The notes: generated from the letters alone by a model not told the origin. Positions 34,718-48,617 are shown, counted from the stretch's first letter. The stretch: 64,000 nucleotides of DNA from Lethocerus indicus (GCA_019843655.1 JACDQD010000008.1:17952442-18016441), one strand, 5' to 3'. Numbers and translations are program-made.

Positions 34718-37700
34718 TGTCTGGCAGAAACAAAATATGACCCGACGAACTCACGATGATGATCAACAAATTAGTTCAGAAGTTCGCAGAGAACCAGACG
34801 GAACCGGGCATAACTTTCATTTATACAGCCCAGAAAATTATCCTTAGCGAATTGGCAATAATGGGCCCGCGATGGAGGAGTTAATGTTGCGTTCAGAGCA
34901 AAAGTTTCGCATATTCCAACCACGCGAGAGAATTAACTAGGGACTAGCAAACAAACTGTTCTGTTCTCTAATTCAGGAGTCACCTCCAGAGCGCGTGGGA
35001 TATCAACAAAGCGTGTTATCTAACCGAGAGTCTAAAGTTTAAGCGTCAATTCACACCAAGTTGTTTTCAACTTAAATTCGGTTGCCACTATAATAAGTTG
35101 CCCAGAACAGTAAAAAATATGCTAGCGTGAGCTTATGATGTGTGTGTGTGTGTGTCATAAGTGTTAGAAGTGGCAATTGAAACCGCGAGTGGAATCCGAA
35201 CCCAGCGCCGACCTTGTGCCTACCTTCGGCTGATACCTGCGGCTTCCCACAGTTCACTCCATTAGCCTCATTCACAGTTATTGACATCGGCGTCCTTCAT
35301 TAATTTGATTAATTCCTGGCGGTGGGCCAATCAATGCGAATATAAATTGTTAATAATGGATTCCATTGGAATCCAAAACACTCAAATATACCTCTAAAAT
35401 AGTTAACTTATTTAACTCTAATTTATAATCGAGAAGAATATTCGTGTATTTCCAGATAATTACTCCCGGTATTTTTATTTTTTTACTCATTATGACTAGA
35501 ACTGGAATTAATAATAATTAATAAGTTAATTCAGTTTTAAATCACGTCGTTTTCTGTTATATAATTGAATGAGTCAGATATGAATTAAACAAAAGCAGGA
35601 ACTTATGCTCCCGGAAGTTGTTGCCTCGTACGTTTCATAATTTATTAATTTGTAATAACTTACTTACATTACTGTTCAGTTAGTCTACAAAAATATGTCG
35701 TCGTTTTCTAGCTTGATTATGCGAAATGAACAATTTTACTTGCAAATTGAACCTGAGTAGCCGAGATAGTTCCGCCGAGGTTAACCGAAGAATCTCACGA
35801 ATTTACAAAATCGTTTAAATTTCCATTTATTATTCATTATGCGGCATCGAGAAATAAAACGGTAAATATTATAAAGGGAATTCCGAACGCGACATGAAAT
35901 ATACAGCACTTGTATATTTTCCCCTTCCTCAATGCAATTTTGAATATCCTATATTATAACAAACGGAAGATGAAATATAAAACCCTTTGCACCCTTGTTT
36001 CCTCGAATTTATTAACTGCATAAATACCGCTCTCCATACTCTCTCCTAACTCAAAATGTGTCCTTGAGAATTAATATTTCAGACTGCATACTTATGCCAG
36101 CATAACTTTCCAAGTTTTTATTCCCCTTCGCTTCAACTTAATCTTGGTCTTTTGAGCTATATATTTTGACTAAAACGAAACTAAGGGACTTGTAAGCACT
36201 GTGCGTCAAATGTTCAATCGACAACGAAGTTACCGTGAATTTAATTACTGTCTGCTAATTGAATACGTACACGAATGATATCAATTTCAACCTGAAATCG
36301 TTCTCTGAAGAGGTTTCCCATCTCACCATTTAAGGTAATCATTTGTTCATTGTCCTTCATCCCGACGACTGTAATGTACTGGGCTTGCGCAAATGCTAGT
36401 GAAATATCTGGCCGTGTGTTATATCTCCAAAGGGTAATTAACTATCTAATACATGGTTAAATTGCACTGAAACTGATTGCGCAAAGGTAGGACGTAGATA
36501 ATAGACAACTTAAATAGCTATTATTTAATTAGTTTATAACGTCACTCGTCCTGGAAAATAATACCTGGAATAACTGCTTTTTTTTCATTTTCAATTTAGA
36601 CCAGTATTATTAGAGACCTGACGGGGTGCAATTGCACTTGTTAAAACTCGCCGACGCCTTTGATGAGTTGGACGAATTGAAACCACTATGCGGTCTGTTC
36701 CCAACAAACAACAAACTGGTTGTTTGATATGTTGTTTCACTAATTAAGTTCGTGCCACTGACTCCGAACAAAATGTTCGTGGACAATACCTTGATAGTAG
36801 ACTGAAGGGTAAAATTTAGTTTAACAATTCTCCAATTGGGGTTATGACTGCATTTTAGAATATTTTCAATGTTAAATCCATTGGGGGGGGGGTTTAAATA
36901 TTCAAATTGGACTTAAAAGGGGCGGTTGCGTGCAACAACGTTTTCTCTTAGTTGCTGTTAATGTTGTTATCGCCTCACTAATGCACTTCGGCCAATAAAT
37001 ATTGAAATAAGCTAATAACTAAGTGGGACAATTTGTTGTTTATTACGGGTCGCGTGTTATTTTAAATTCTGAAAGTGACTTAGGGGCAGTTTGGCTTAAT
37101 TTGTCATCCGTTCTGCACTCTCAATTCGCCTCCGCCTCGGACTGATATCTGAATTTTGCTAACTTCAGTGTCGTTCGCAAAATATGATTCTTACAGCAGA
37201 ATTTCTTTTTTCTTAGAATTTTTTCTCACATATGAATCTCATACAACGCGGCTTATTTATAATTTCTCATACATACGTGTATTTCAGAGTATTTGTGATT
37301 GACATCTATGAGTGAATTCAAACCGTCCAGAATTCTATTTAGATCCTTTATGTGTAGTTGAATAATTTTTTTTTTTTTATTAGAGACAATGACAGAGACT
37401 CGAAACCTATTGACGGGGAGATTATGCTTCTGTCCGCATGTTTGAAATGGAATCGAAATATGCAGTAATTATTAGTATAATTAAAATAAAAATGGGAGGT
37501 ATGGCAAATCGTACTTGTGTTCCTAAATTAAATTTAGACGTTTACACAATTCGAGACGGAATCATCTCGGCCAACTCGAAACCCTTCGAGCCAATTACAG
37601 CCGACAATATCGTGTTTTGTGACAATTAGGGCGGGAAAAATTGAAATTAAAACCCCCGAGAACCGCCCCCCCACAAACAATACGATCTCCAGCATTGCGG

Positions 37701-38680
37701 GGCCGTATAATTAATGTTGACATTCTTCCGCCCCCGGCACCGCCCCCTCCCGCCTATCGGAAAGAAAAGGGTAGGAAAGGTGGGTACTAAACGGCCCTAG
37801 AGAGCGGGCAATTAAACCTCACGGAACGATTTCGAACGCGACAATAAACCCGGCCAATAAAATCCGCTTGTCGTTTTTCGAAACGCGTAAGGGCGGGGGG
37901 GGGGTGAAAAGTGCACTGGGAACTTTGCATGTCGGGACAATCAATAAACACGAAAGGGGGCTTGTTCCCGGCTGGGGGCGGGAGGAATTAAAACGAAGTC
38001 CCGAATACGCGCTCTTTCTAACCCCGAAAGGGCCTAATCGCCCCTCCCCCAACACAGACTCGTGACAGGAAAAAAAGCGAGCGGTTTAAAATATGTTAAT
38101 GTTTTAACGGAATTCGGCGTATTTGACGTGCGCAGTAGGGCTGTGCTATGTAAGTTGTACATTTCTCGTTACGTGAGGTGGAAATGTTTTGACATGGAAG
38201 TATGAAAATTGTTCGAGAGTACAACTGAGCTTCGCGTAACAATGGTGCCTCACTAATTAACTTGCCAGTCTGGCAAAACTTCAAATCAACGAGTGGTACA
38301 CTCTTACTACTCGTACTTTAGTTCGAAGTAGCATACTTTGTACTAATGAAATTGGACAAAAATTTGTCTAATTTGGTGCCTAAATAAATAATATGTAAAT
38401 CCATTTATTAAAGTGTTTCTCCAACACTTACACTCGTTTTTCTCTTTACATATACCTTTTGCCAAGCATTTGGGATCAGGTACCACCCCCTTTACAAACA
38501 GACTTTCTCAACTCTTTGTAATTAAAGAAAAAGCCCCGAAAAAAATTACCAACCTTATATAACTTAAATTTACCTAAATTATACGCTTTACTCGTAAATA
38601 TTTACAACGTTAACATAAGAACAGGTTAAACAGGGACCGGTGAGGCACTCGTTCTCATCCGGCTCCAGGTATAAATGGTT
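34718..38680. other. Non-coding, largely A+T-rich stretch
   Basis: Positions 35320-37300 are strongly A+T-rich. Small features are (GT)n at 35139-35155, the palindrome GTGCAATTGCAC at 36626-36637 and a run of ten G at 36883-36892. A GC-rich patch lies at 37640-38060. No frame has a recognisable domain. Confidence 0.55.
35139..35155. repeat. (GT)n short microsatellite
   Basis: Eight GT units after TTATGA. Simple repeat. Confidence 0.85.
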
Positions 38681-41600
38681 AAAAGGGAAGCGATTAAAGT
38701 TTAATTAAGTGCAGAGTGGGGCCGAGCTGTTAGTGTCTGGGGGCGGCAGTGGGGGCGGTTGCAGCCGCCACCGCTCTCCCCCTCTCCGGTTAACCGCCAG
38801 AAGCACAATTAGTTTAACTAACAGTTTCCCCGCCCCCGCCCCCGCCCGTTCCACCCACCAACGCACAGCGCTCGGGCCCGTTAACAGGGGCGGTTTTGGA
38901 GTGGGTACCAACCCTCACCTCTCCGCCAATTTCCTGAGAGAAGATCCCACCCTCAGGCAATTCCTCCCCATATCATATATAAATATGGACTACGCGTTGA
39001 GCCTTCCACGCCCTAATACCCTTGATTTCCGTACCGGCACGATAACAAAATACGTGAATTAAATTTAAAATTAGTACGTTTGAATAGTGCTTACAATACC
39101 ACAAAGATCCATTTTCGCAATATCTCATAACATAATTTATGTTCTCAGTAATAATAAAAGTTTATGCAATAAATTTAAGGTACTTTTTCCCGGTACGGTA
39201 TATCATCATTTGGGCGATTTAGTCTCAACTCTCGGTGACCTCCAGTTGTGGTATTTATGAAAATTTACTAAGCGCAAGTATTTCTATAAAAATGATACTG
39301 TCGGTGGAATGAAGCCAAAAGAAACCAGTGAATGTAACTGATTAGTAAATGTTTTGAATGCATAAATAATGTACAAGCGAAGAATTTTTCCGATGACTTA
39401 CAAATGAATTGTTTAGGTTTTTTTGTTGAACGCTAATAAGAATTAAAATTATACACAGATCTGTTCGAGCGGCAGATGGGCCACCTGCGACTGTTAAACC
39501 GGGACACCGGAAACTGAGGGATAAAGGGAATTATTAATTCGGCCGTTGGAAATTATTAAAATTCATGAATAATGGTAATCTAATCGGAGGCGTCCGATTC
39601 CCGAAGTGTTCCGTGTACCGACATTGATTAACGTTGGGCGAGTTGTGACACCGTGTTTATTTCGAGGGCACCCTGCGGCTACCGCTACGGGACAGTGTGT
39701 TATTATGACTGCTAATAAATAAAAATAAAAAAAAAATAGGAAGGGTGGAAAATACGACTTTATCTTCTTCCCAGTGGCGGCGCGAGCCAGGTGTTTAACA
39801 AGCCTGTGGATGGTGGGGCTCCAAACCATGGTTTTTTTATTATTCGGTCGGAGATTTAAACTAGCGGATTGCGCGGGCCTTTGTTGTGTCGCCGGCGGGG
39901 CCACCTGTTAGGGAGTCCCTTCATCCATATTCATCGCGCAGGCGGAAAAAGCAAAAATTAAAAGCGGGCCCCCCCTACATCGGCCCGAGCCGGTTGAAAC
40001 AATGCGGCGACATTCCCTGAATGTCCAACCCGCCCGGAATTCAAACAATATTTGTACCGATGTTTCGGGAATGGAAAAAAATTTCACGAAAATAACACGA
40101 AGGAAAGGTCCGCAAGGAATTGCCCCCACTGTTTAATAAGCACGCGATATTGACAATTTTCTTTTCACCCTCAAACTCCGTTTTTTAAATATTTACTTTA
40201 GTCCCATCTACAAATACATTTATTCTATTCCAATAACTCTTCTGTCTGCAGCAAAAAATACCTGTGTAGGCTCCAAATTTTATTTAGCTTAATTATAAGG
40301 AATGCGGGCGACTAAACTGTAAATAGATTGTATTGAAACCGGCAGAAGGCGTCGCGAATATAACTCGCGTGCGACGCGAAATATTACCAGGCATGAATAA
40401 TGTAATTGTCTTATTGTTACTCTAAGGTCCTGTAATTAAACGTTTCAACAAGCTTCAAATTGAAAGGCTTTAATTGAGGCCGTTAATCGATACAATCTTC
40501 TGGGAATTAGTCGTTTGTTAAATGTGACCGCGATGTGACCACCGGCGGTGTTCAATTAACACGAAAATTACTATGCGGAAACAAATTAATTAGGAATATA
40601 ATATTCCGTGAGCTCATACAATAAATTATTCCCGGGCAAATACTTTATTGCTTAGTCTGCACAATTAAATGTACGGTATAATTTGACTTGGAGTGGAAGC
40701 GATCTTCTCAGTGGTAATTGGCTTTATTGATTGAGCAGGTGCATTAAAGTAGATAATTTATTATAGGGAATAGCGGATGCCGCGAAAATTACCCGAGAAT
40801 ACTAACGGGTTGTCAAAAATCGCAAACTATCGCCAAACAAAATCTAAATGAATTCTGAATCACTTGTTGGTCACAAAACTCGACTTGAGCAGAGACATCA
40901 CACAGTGTGGAAATTGTATAAACACCGCTATAAGTGTTTGAAGCTCTATCTCCTGGGACGGATTCAAAGTGTATTACCTTGAACGGGGCGGGAGAATAGA
41001 CGCTCATATGTGGCTTCGGTATCGACAAAATACCCCCAGATAGGAGTCGTATAAGGATAAGGAGGCGGTAACGACTGGATGATTCCCTAGGGTGTGGCGG
41101 CTGGCACAACGACTGTTCAAAAGTCTAGCTGTCTATAAAATGAAAAAATGTGAAGTATATATACAATATATAGTTTATTTCCCGTACTTTGAATTGACTG
41201 AAATATTTAGACACGAAACGAACCCAAGTGTCGTCGTACAAAAGCCAATACAATAGGAAATAACTTATTTCCAGAACTGTGCAGAAAGAAATACCGATTA
41301 TTCGAAGCAAGAGACGGGTTTTTGCGATAACGGTAAAAACACTCGGAGATAGAACCGCTGTAATTCCCTCAAATTATAACAGAAGTCTGGCAGATAACCA
41401 CTTAACAATTATTAAAATCGGGGTGTCAGTCGGTGTTAATCAGGGGGAAGGGGAAACACCGCTAGCTGATGGCTATCTCTGCGGTAAATAAACGACTCAA
41501 ATTCAACGGATGTATTTAATTTATTTAATTATCGCTCAATGAGAGTTGGCTATTAGGGCCCGACGTTGTAATTAAACCGGAGGTGGGTCGGCTTGTATTA

Positions 41601-42636
41601 CCTGAGCTCCCGCCAGTCGCCTCAGGATAAGACCTGTTCCGGCCCCTTGCACCCGCCGCTACAAAGTTGGCGCATTTAAACTCAATTTAACAACAGACCG
41701 GGCCTCCCTTTTTCCTTCCTTTCTTAATAAAAATACCCGGATGAAAATTACGGGCTACTTCTAGCTCTTCAATCAGAATTCCCTTTGCCGTCCATCGTCG
41801 AGAGATTTATTTGAATCGATGAAAATCCGGATCGAGAGGTGATTTCAGTGATTGGTTTCCCTTTGTGAACTGGAAAACCATGTTTGGAAATTTCATTACT
41901 AGAGAAACTCCGCTATCACGCTTTGTGAAAACAACAAAATAATTAAAGTAGTCACTTCTCTCTGTATTAGAGTGCGCGTTCACTCTGCTTATTGGTACTA
42001 ATATAGACCGGTTTCTCTGGAGAGTAGGGCGATAATTTGGAGTGGGATTATTCACCGGGAGGGACGATGGTCGGTGGGTGCGGGAATCCGGATCCGTCCT
42101 TCCCCCCTTTTTATGATTCAAGGAGGAAATTTCTGAGTGGAGGTTGTTGGAGGGAGAGCTGTGAGGGGAATATCCATCCAGTGGAGGGGGCCGGGGCTGC
42201 CTGAAACCGAGCTAATACCATTTATCACAAGTTTGAATACGAGCTGACACTGAATAGGGGGTGGGAGGGGGGGAGGTGGCGAGTTGGGGGTGAGAGAGAT
42301 AGAGTGAGAGGATGCGGAGAGGGGGAGTGTGAGAGGGAGGGTGAGGGGCCTGCCACTGGCAATGAGTGGAGGAGCCCGGCGTCCCTCCCCGGGGCGGGGG
42401 TGGAAAGGGGTTGTTTGTGTTGAGCCGGGGCCGCCCCATATTCAAACTCGTGTTGTGCTGACGTTGGCGGCCACCGGCACACGGTTTACGGGCTTAGGGG
42501 CGGCTACTCACCAAACCCCCAACCCCAACCCCTTATTCAATAAGACCGCGTCACCGCTTACTAAAAACGATATTATTAGAATCTCTCCCTCTCTCTCTCT
42601 AGTTTCTACTCTGAGAGTAATAATAGTCCATCAAGA
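38681..42636. other. Non-coding stretch with GC islands
   Basis: GC-rich at 38720-38910 (G runs then C runs, opening frames on both strands) and at 42230-42530 (G-rich on the plus strand, including a four-tract G-quadruplex-like run at about 42257-42273). The sequence between is mixed and A+T-rich, with short frames of no family. Confidence 0.55.
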
Positions 42637-42807
42637 AAAGATAAGCTGTTCAAATTATTTCAGAGTACCAACATTTCGAAACTAGATTTCGTTGGAAATT
42701 CTGAAACTTTTGTAACAACGTTGTAACTTGGAAACAGAAGTTACAACTCAACGAAATCTAGTTTCGAAATATTGGTACTTTTAAATAATTTTAATAGCTT
42801 ATCATTT
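42637..42807. mobile_element. Foldback (hairpin) element, MITE-like
   Basis: Almost the whole 170 bases fold into one hairpin. The central 31-base arms (42664-42694 and 42749-42779) differ at one position, both carrying TTTCGAAACTAGATTTCGTT. After three unpaired bases on each side, AAATTATTT (42652-42660) pairs with AAATAATTT (42783-42791). GATAAGCT near 42640 pairs with AGCTTATC ending at 42803. An inner hairpin has perfect ten-base arms, GTTGTAACTT (42720-42729) and AAGTTACAAC (42738-42747). There is no coding capacity. No clear target duplication was seen, so the exact ends are uncertain. Hairpin structure is seen; transposon origin is inferred. Confidence 0.65.
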
Positions 42808-42966
42808 GCCGTTATTCGCAAAAAAAGTTAGGTAGGCCCAGGAAAAATAATGGGGGACCCTAATCACTTCCCTTCTGTTTAAAATCACAATCGGAGGAGG
42901 AGAAATAAAACAGTGAGCCTTGTCGCGTCTTGTGCTTTTTTAAAAACCGCATCCTCTTCCTCCTTT

Positions 42967-43011
<45 letters not shown>

Positions 43012-46000
43012 GGTGAAAGAGCGACACACATTGGGAGTCTGATGGTTGTCGGGGGATTATTTACTTTGGAAAACCTAACATTTGAGAGACGGAGGGTGAA
43101 GGGAAAGGGAGCGAAAGGCAGAGACGAGAATTGAAAGGGTTGAACCAGCAAGAGAGAGCGAGAGGGAAATACAGAGGGTTGGGCGGGAGGGGGGGTGGTA
43201 TGAGGGATGAAGGGTGGTTATCTCTGGAGTCTACTATTTGTTAAACAAACACGGGGCCCGGCAAGGTGGAGGAGGGTGGTTGAGTGGGAGGAGGGGGGTG
43301 CCGGGTTGCCAAGATTCAACACACAAGTTTCATAGTGTACATATTACATACAAAGACTGGAGACGGAGCGGAATTGGCTTACATCAGAGCCTGAGGAACA
43401 AAGAGGCTCGTGTACGTCAGTCTGTTATCTCAGACTCGGCTTACATTGAATATGAGCAGCTACCCCTTGTTTCGTGTTACCACCCCCTTCGTGTAAGCCC
43501 CCGGATATTTTAGTTCGCTATTAACCGCCGCACTATAAATAAAACGCTTCAAATACAATATAACCTGTACCGTAAACGAAACTTAAGCTTTCCTTCGGTT
43601 TGTTTAATTAGTAATGTATTTAGTTAAAAACTTCCTTGAATGCATTCAATATTATTCATACCGAGTGGTTAAGTTCAGTCAATTGTTGCAGATTAAATCT
43701 TATAGAGTTAAATTCGTATTGTTGTAGTTATTTTTAATCAATTTCTCTGATAGAAATTTACTGGAATACTATTAATTACAATAATAATAATTGTTATTAT
43801 TATCAACTAATCCGTTAAGAAATTAGTCAGGAAATGCTCAATTCCGACGTTTGGATTTGCAACATGAATTATTTCCTGTTTGTTGACTAAATAAAGTAAA
43901 TTAAACCCCGTTTGAATGTACCGATTCCATACTGATTATTCACGACAGAAAACAGGCAGGTAAACAAAATTTACTATAATGTTCTATTGCAATACTCAAT
44001 CCAATGTTCAGTACTAATTAATTACTGGACATATTCACGCTGCAGTTATTATTAATCGTCCAACATATGCTTATTTAAAATTCTAAAAAATGCTATTTTC
44101 GGAATGAAAATGCATTGTTCCTGAATTTAAAATGAAAGCGCCAATTATTTCCAGTAATTAAATTCAATAACGCGATCACCACTGAAGGGGAACTGAAACA
44201 CAGGACCAGTTGTGAAGTCGGGTCCAGTTCGGCCCCGGAAAGGGAGAGCTAACTAATTTATAATTAGTCGACGACTAGTACAATTATTCGGGGGTTATGG
44301 AGGGAGTGGGAGGACTTAATATCCCATTTACGGTTTATCGACCCACCCGGGGGTCCGCCGCCGCCACTTCGTTTAATGTGAGTTAACCGACAACAAGGAC
44401 TGGTGGGGGCGGGGGGGTCGGATATTCGGATTATTTGTGATTCAATTTCAACGGATCGCTGTCGGACAGATCCGTGATAATGGTAGAGGTTTCGGGAGAG
44501 TGGCGGGTGGGAGAAACAGTGACCGGGGACATGGCTGGTGGCTGAAAGAGAGGCGATAGGGAAGGTAACAATCGATGCAGCGATTGGGATTGGGACGGGA
44601 GGGAGGTGTTCCGCAACAATTACACCCCCGGGGGGCGGCACAGTCCCCCGTCCTGCCGTCCCCTAATTAAATGTCGGCCACGTTTGAAAACCGAGAGTGT
44701 TTCAGTGAAGGCGGTACAAAACAAAGTTTGGACACCGGCAGGGGCAGAGAAAAAACCTGGCTATTTCGTTTTTTTTTTAATAATTTGACTCAAAGTCCAT
44801 ACAAAACCCATTTCAATGCGAGCCCTGAAAATGTCATACCCTGTCAGAATAACTTGGTCATTATATGAGACGCAATAATAATTTAAAATGAGGTGGTCAA
44901 ATTCCACCTCAAACTTCTTCCGCCTCAAAATTCCTTGCAGGAGGATGCCAGAAATAAACTTATCCCCGGGTAAAACCAACGGTAGAAAATACTGTACTTG
45001 TTATTTTGTTATTTGGACTTATCCAAATTAATATCTTAATATTAATTCATGGATGACATGGTGTAGAACATTGTAACATTCTACAAGGATATTATAGTTT
45101 CCGAAAAAAGGAGTAATTGAAGGGGAATTACGAAGTCACCGGCGATTGGGGACGGGCATACCCGGGCTCGAATCAATGTTGGTGGACCAACTTCGCTTTC
45201 ATTTGAATGTTATATTGTCCCTTATGGAACATGGATCAGAGTAATAATTTCGTGATCAATTAAGGCTGTGGAGAATTAACGTTCGTCATTTGGACGAAAA
45301 TATGATAGATTGTGGTTCATAGTAGAAAAATAGAACTCTGTCAAATTAGAATATTGGCGCCGTTAAAATAATGGTCACCTCTAGACCGATCCGCGTAATT
45401 TATATTTACGGGGCTATTATTTTTCTCTTCAACTCCGGAAAAAAGTATATTCAATGTCGTTTTTCATTAGGCTGAACAATGATGGAGCATCACAAAGCGT
45501 AACAATTAAGGAAGGAATGTTCGGTACATTAAGCGTCGTGAATGATGTCCGTCGAGATTCAAGCCCATTAGTCAAAAGCCCATGGGCCTCCCTGTCAAGC
45601 CAGTAGTGCACGCACACGGGAGCGGCCTCGAAATTTATATTACAGCTTAGGGTCATTAAAATGCCTGCGAGGCAATTAAACGGGGTAATCAATTCGAGAG
45701 GAAATTACCTCCTTTAGGCAGGAGGCAACATGTCCGGGTTTGAACCGGCGGCATATCGGACTCCAGCACAGGGGCACAGTTTATATCCCGGAAAGGTTCA
45801 CCGTTATAAGAGTATCATTTTTAATCGTATAGCCCAGCCAGCAGCCGTTTCGTCCGGACACCGGGTATAAGCGGATAAGCCATACATCTAAGGATATAAT
45901 ATATCACCATCGGAGGGGTACTGCTTCGGATGAGGGGGGGTAGTAATAAGTATAAACCTTTAGCCGTTATTAATATCTGGAGCTTATTTCGGGGGCCCAA

Positions 46001-46440
46001 TAATCCGCGGGGGGTATACACAGGAGCGTGCACAGTGTGCAGACGAGCACCGGGGTATATACATATGAACACGGGGAGGGGTAGGAGGATGAGGGAGATG
46101 GGGAGAATGAGAAGGGAGGAGAGAGAGAGAGAGGGTGGGAGACAGGAGTGGTGGCGGGAGGAAGGATTGATAGGGGTAGCGGAACAGGGACCCTAAGCCG
46201 GCAATTAAAATGCAAGACCCGCTCCCATACAAATCCACCGAGGCGGGATTACACCTACAGCCCGGCATCCCTCGCACCCGCACCCCTACCGCCGCCTCCC
46301 CGACCCCCACTTTATTTCCATAATAGAAAAACGTGCGGTCCGCTGCTTCTTTTATTAGAATAATTCACGGGTGGGGGAGCCCGGGGGGATTTAGTTTCAT
46401 CCCCTCTCATGAATAATACTTAATCCCGGGGGAGCGGGGG
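42808..46440. other. Non-coding stretch
   Basis: It holds a (TA)n tract at 42970-43008. A purine-rich block follows at 43080-43320. Positions 43500-44200 are A+T-rich, including the near-palindrome AATAATAATAATTGTTATTATTAT around 43785. GC-rich blocks lie at 44330-44660 and 46000-46320. Polypurine DNA at 46070-46190 opens frames on both strands by composition. No gene recognised. Confidence 0.55.
42970..43008. repeat. (TA)n microsatellite
   Basis: About 19 TA units, followed by ACAGGGTG. That sequence resembles the outer bases of some TA-inserting transposon ends, but no partner end was found. Confidence 0.95.
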
Positions 46441-46737
46441 ATGGAGAAGCTACTTTGGCAGGTGAATCGTCCGCCAATTTGCCTGCAGATTTCTGGGAGT
46501 GGCCACCTTCACCTCAGGATCCGTACACTCCTATATACTCCCATTATATACCCGATCATCCCCATTTTTTTCTGTCGTACATGTAAAAGGGATAGCCGTT
46601 GCATGTATCGTATTGATTCTTCTGACTGTAAGATTTGTGGAATGAATTACAATCTCCCGCTCAATAAATATCACGTAAATATTCACTCCCAAAATAGCTT
46701 CCCATTTGTTGTATACTACTTTGGGTTAAAGCATTAA
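46441..46737 (+). CDS. Candidate small frame with zinc-finger-like cysteines
   Basis: A 98-codon frame begins at an ATG with G at -3 and G at +4. Residues 45-82 hold five cysteines and two histidines: C45-x2-C48, C54, then C63-x2-C66-x11-H78-x3-H82. The last set is one residue short of the usual C2H2 spacing (x12). The rest is hydrophobic and basic without a clear domain. It could be a decayed zinc-finger exon or chance; no neighbouring exon supports it. Confidence 0.2.
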   Translation: MEKLLWQVNRPPICLQISGSGHLHLRIRTLLYTPIIYPIIPIFFCRTCKRDSRCMYRIDSSDCKICGMNYNLPLNKYHVNIHSQNSFPFVVYYFGLKH

Positions 46738-47510
46738 CTACAATGGTTTAGGACTCATAGAAATTATTTTAAATTAATCTAATTTACCCATGGAATTTCC
46801 GATTAAACTTCTTAATTTTTCCGGAGTCTTTTAAAATGGAGTTTTTTTAGAGAGGATTTTCTCGGTTCTCTAAAATACATTAACGCTAATTATAAATTAT
46901 TTATATTAAACAAGAACGAAGCCTCCGGTTCGTGTTTAAGCATAAATTGAGAAAGAGAGAGGGGGATTGCCGTAATCTGAAAAATACATCTCTCATCTAC
47001 ATTCAACACTCCTCAACGGTCGGAGGAGAGAGGAGAGTCCTCGACCGGATGTATACTTCATAAGATGTAGAGCGACTGTAGGACACCTTTCGGAGGCCCA
47101 CTCGAGTGGGTAGAAGGGGATCCGATCCGGGGGGTGATAAGGGGGGTACGGCGGGGGACGAGGCGCCCGATAAGGGTTAAATTCAGAGCCGACAAGTAAA
47201 GCCCGCCCCCCGGGGGAGAGCTCAGCCCTGAAAAATGGTTAAGGGCGGTTTTTAAATAAAAAAAAAAGAGGACCGAGGGTGGGAAGGGTCGATACGCCCG
47301 AGAGAGACGGGAAAAAGGGAGAGATGGTGGAGAGAAGAGAGGTGGAGTAATTCGTGACGAGGGGAGAGGGGTAGTTTTAGGGAGCGAAGGGGGTGGGGGC
47401 GAATCAGGACAGGTTCACTGGCGAGTAATTGAACTGTGACATATCTAGTTTTCTGTACGGCCAGTGGACCGTCTCCCACCCCCCCTCTCAAATTCCCCTC
47501 TCACTCTTCC

Positions 47511-47557
<47 letters not shown>

Positions 47558-47570
47558 GCTTCTCTCTCTT
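47511..47570. repeat. (CT)n microsatellite
   Basis: About 17 uninterrupted CT units at 47521-47555 with flanking imperfect CT. Three overlapping plus-strand frames of Ser/Leu repeats arise from it and are artefacts. Confidence 0.95.
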
Positions 47571-47959
47571 TCCGCCCCGCAAATGGAAAACCCTGGCAAC
47601 CGACCCCACCCACCCCTCTCCGTGCCGACGATCTCTTTTTTTTCACGGTGGCTGGTGTGCGGGGACGGGGGTTGTTATATAGCCCGGCTCTGCCCGGAAA
47701 AAACCACCCCCTCCCCGAACCCCGCAAAAAGGGAGAGATAAAAGCAGAAGGGGGCGAGAGAGGGAAAAAAAAGTGTGTTGGGCCACCGACGCCACCCCCC
47801 TCCCCCACCTTCCGGACAGACGGACATGTTTTATAAACCCTTCGCCACTCTCGCTGAACCCGCTGAAATTCGCGGGTGGGGGCCCCGTGAAATGGCCCTC
47901 CCCCCTCCGGGATTTTTTCTACTTTTTTTATATTTATCAATTAAAACTGGGCGCGGCAG

Positions 47960-47961
<2 letters not shown>

Positions 47962-47991
<30 letters not shown>
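47962..47991. repeat. (CT)n microsatellite
   Basis: About 15 CT units. The second of three CT tracts within 1.4 kb. Confidence 0.95.
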
Positions 47992-47996
<5 letters not shown>

Positions 47997-48601
47997 CGAG
48001 GTCATGATAATAAAAATGCTCGCTGTATTTACGGTTGTCAGTGTCAGACCACCGCCGGTTTTTATCCATTCCGGGAGCCAGAAGCGTCCAGCTCGCTCGA
48101 TAGTACTCAACCGAGTTTGGAAATATGTCATCCACGTTTTGTAAATCGTACATAGCTATTTCGCTAATATCCATCATTAAGCCACTCTTACAAACAAAAT
48201 TAATCATTTAATTCGAGTGTCAATTTCGAGGATGCCGCAGAATTAGTATTTTTTAGTACGGCCCCACAATATATACATGACGCACCTTCCTTTCAATAAA
48301 GAAAGGTATGTACAGTTTTCTGTAATAAAGTCGGGTTGGAAATTCTCCTTCCAATAGCTCCATCCTTGAGTCGGAATTAATATACTGGTTCAACAATATG
48401 GAGTACCGAATGGAGTGCTAGCAGTTTAAATGGAGAGGGAAAATGCGGAGGAAAAAAACGGAAAAAAGTTGTCAGTTGGAGAACCTATCGAATGGGAGTC
48501 GGAACTCGGTGAGTGAGAGGGCGGGGAAGGGGTGTGAATTAAAGTAAGAAGCGGGAGAAAGAGGGAGGGATGGTAAGTGAGAGGGGCTGAGGTGGTATGT
48601 G

Positions 48602-48617
48602 TGCGCGCGCGCGCCCC
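48602..48617. repeat. Alternating purine/pyrimidine GC run
   Basis: GTGCGCGCGCGCGC-type alternation, followed 20 bases later by more GTGCGTGTGCGCG. It is a classical Z-DNA-prone sequence. Confidence 0.7.

Noticed and set aside
36626..36646. AATTGCACTTGTT, sharing the miR-92 seed
   Set aside because: There is no complementary arm for a precursor hairpin; the local symmetry is only the 12-base palindrome GTGCAATTGCAC.
43007..43030. ACAGGGTG after a TA tract, like some transposon ends
   Set aside because: No matching inverted end was found within a few kilobases; a similar CAGGGTGTTTC at 58888 is also unpaired.
45733..45748. GTCCGGGTTTGAACCGGC, resembling a T arm
   Set aside because: Only four base pairs form, and no cloverleaf or box A is present upstream.
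47429..48155. Several overlapping frames of 72-135 codons
   Set aside because: They are translations of the (CT)n tracts and GC-rich flanks in multiple frames, giving Ser-Leu and Arg-Glu repeats.
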